From the NCBI RefSeq assembly GCF_014836755.1, contig NZ_JACSQF010000002.1:119405-183404 (forward strand): 64,000 nucleotides of DNA. The letters run 5' to 3'. Of this stretch, positions 62,888 through 64,000 are shown one piece after another. The position numbers and the translations under genes are program-made. The notes beneath the pieces are model-generated. The model was not told the DNA's origin, did no database searches, and saw only the letters and a program-made list of their open reading frames with translations. Every line of letters starts with the position of its first letter. The stretch's first letter is position 1. The stretch comes from Oerskovia merdavium (GTDB taxonomy: Bacteria; Actinomycetota; Actinomycetes; Actinomycetales; Cellulomonadaceae).

Positions 62888-63781
62888 TCAGAGGGCACTC
62901 GGGAACGGCCCCGCCAGGACGTCGCGGACCAGGGCGACGACTTCGGCTGGTCGACGGAGCTGCGCCCGGTCGACGACGAGAACCGTCCACCCGCACCGAC
63001 GGAGCGCGTTGAGGCGAGCACGGTCCCGACGGATGCGGTCGGGAGAGTCGTGGTGCGCGCCGTCGTACTCGAGGGCGACCCTCAGGTGCGGCCACGCGAG
63101 GTCGACGCGCGCAACGAACCGACCGGTCGCGTCGCGCACCACGTACTGGGTCACGGGCCGCGGCAACCCTGCGAGGACGAGAGTCAGCCGGAGCGTGCTC
63201 TCTCGCGGAGATTCCGCTCCCGCGTCGCACAACGCGAGCACGTGCGGTACGCGGCGGACTCCCCGTGCCCCACGGTGCTCGACCGCCGCCGTGCGGACCT
63301 CCTCGGCCGAGACCCGGGAGAGTCTGAGCAGCGCGTCGATCAGCGGTACCGCCACGTCGAGCGGTTCGAGCCGGGCCAGGTCGATCATCGTCCGCACGGG
63401 GGACGTGACCCGTCCGAACCCGTTCCGGCGCCACACGTCGTCCGGCCCGAAGGTGGCTGAACGCATCGCCACCTGGGGGCGTGACCTGACCCGACGGGGG
63501 GTCGGGACCGCCATCTCGACCGGGTCGTCGGCGTCAGCCTGACGAGCGCCCCAGCACCACGCCGCGCTGCGACCACAGACGACGGTGTCGCTTCCCAGGG
63601 CCGCCCGGGCGCCGAGGATCATCGTGCCGTGGTCGAGGGGCTCGGTGGCGGCGATGTGAACACCGCGCAGGAGGCGGCGGTAGCCCGGCCCGCGGAGCTT
63701 CGCGGGTGTCGTCAGCGACAGGGCGGTGTCCCGCCGGAACGGATCGCTGCGCAAAGGTCGAGGAAGTGGAGAGGTAGGCAT
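62888..63781 (-). CDS. DUF559 (Vsr-like) endonuclease-domain protein
   Basis: A 297-aa protein with an N-terminal winged-helix-like part resembling AbiEi antitoxin heads (TPAKLRGPGYRRLLRGVHI, about 25-43). A middle linker domain follows. The C-terminal PD-(D/E)XK nuclease-like core of the Vsr/DUF559 type has ESTLRLTLVLAG (about 195-206), VDLAWPHLRVALEYDGAHHD (about 228-247) and LNALRRCGWTVLVVDR. No clear ribosome site is seen, so the start is tentative. It is bracketed by two type C palindromes (62823-62881 and 63901-63959). No methylase or toxin partner is adjacent. Confidence 0.78.
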   Translation of the reverse strand: MPTSPLPRPLRSDPFRRDTALSLTTPAKLRGPGYRRLLRGVHIAATEPLDHGTMILGARAALGSDTVVCGRSAAWCWGARQADADDPVEMAVPTPRRVRSRPQVAMRSATFGPDDVWRRNGFGRVTSPVRTMIDLARLEPLDVAVPLIDALLRLSRVSAEEVRTAAVEHRGARGVRRVPHVLALCDAGAESPRESTLRLTLVLAGLPRPVTQYVVRDATGRFVARVDLAWPHLRVALEYDGAHHDSPDRIRRDRARLNALRRCGWTVLVVDRAQLRRPAEVVALVRDVLAGPFPSAL

Positions 63782-63900
63782 CGCGCAGTCTTGCGCGTAC
63801 GGCGACTCGGGCCGGCAGGTCTGCTCCTAGCCCTGTGGGGAGCGGGGCACGGGCGTGTCCTGTGGACGGTGCAAGCGGGGGCCGCCGAGGGGTCTTCCCT

Positions 63901-63959
63901 CCGAGCGTGCAGTTCGGGCTGTGCGTGAACTCCCGGTGCAGCCCGAACTGCACGCTCGA
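63901..63959. repeat. Extragenic palindrome, type C copy 2
   Basis: Arms at 63902-63920 and 63940-63959 are perfectly complementary over 19 bases. It is 120 bases before the start of the DUF559 gene, so the nuclease gene lies between two copies of the same element. Confidence 0.88.
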
Positions 63960-64000
63960 CGAGTCTCGGCCCCGCCCCGGCCCCCGCAGCGCCGGCACCC

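Noticed and set aside
59131..63021. Frame of about 1,300 codons on the minus strand opposite clpC
   Set aside because: It spans clpC, a terminator and two other genes in antisense and has no recognisable domain.

Overview
The window is very G+C-rich, densely coded DNA from a high-G+C Gram-positive bacterium. The markers are a long topoisomerase I with a lysine-rich tail, a tmk-holB pair, a UVR-domain ClpC, LAxTG (sortase-E-type) surface proteins, a PAS-ANTAR regulator and many leaderless starts. Taken together they suggest Micrococcales, probably near Cellulomonas, Cellulosimicrobium or Oerskovia. This placement is an inference from gene content. No rRNA, transposase, integrase or CRISPR array is visible. 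One tRNA gene, tRNA-Thr(CGU), is present.

Layout. 1-2 kb: end of a peptide-type ABC importer operon. 2.1-6.1 kb: PAP2 phosphatase and topA. 6.4-9.6 kb: glycerol dehydrogenase facing a MarR regulator and MFS exporter. 9.7-14.9 kb: a MacB/LolCDE-like ABC pair on the minus strand, facing a sortase-anchored surface protein. 14.9-17.3 kb: two tandem Gfo/Idh/MocA oxidoreductases. 17.4-19.5 kb: an OhrR-like regulator and a FUSC membrane protein. 20-22.8 kb: HAD phosphatase, tmk, holB. 22.8-31.4 kb: small regulators with their transporters or enzymes (HxlR/epimerase, PAS-ANTAR, LtrA, LysE, LysR/MFS). 31.5-35.9 kb: lipoproteins, tRNA-Thr, def and a second LAxTG protein. 36.3-40.7 kb: an alpha/beta hydrolase and a copper-resistance operon behind a CsoR-like operator. 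40.8-42 kb: a frameshifted alpha/beta hydrolase. 42.4-48.9 kb: a five-gene MacAB-like export operon with two adaptors. 49-54.5 kb: cupin, ABC1-family kinase, RNase Z, Qnr-like pentapeptide protein. 54.7-56.6 kb: an ECF sigma factor fused to a zinc finger, membrane segments and a C-terminal Ig-like region. 56.6-62.7 kb: universal stress protein, YwiC-like protein, clpC. 62.9-63.8 kb: a Vsr-like (DUF559) nuclease gene.

Two patterns cut across the genes. First, ten extragenic inverted repeats share a common skeleton but differ in sequence. Nine lie directly 3' of a gene's stop codon, and one subtype brackets the Vsr-like nuclease gene. Second, at least sixteen genes have a TANNNT -10 hexamer six or seven bases before the start codon, so they are probably transcribed as leaderless mRNAs.
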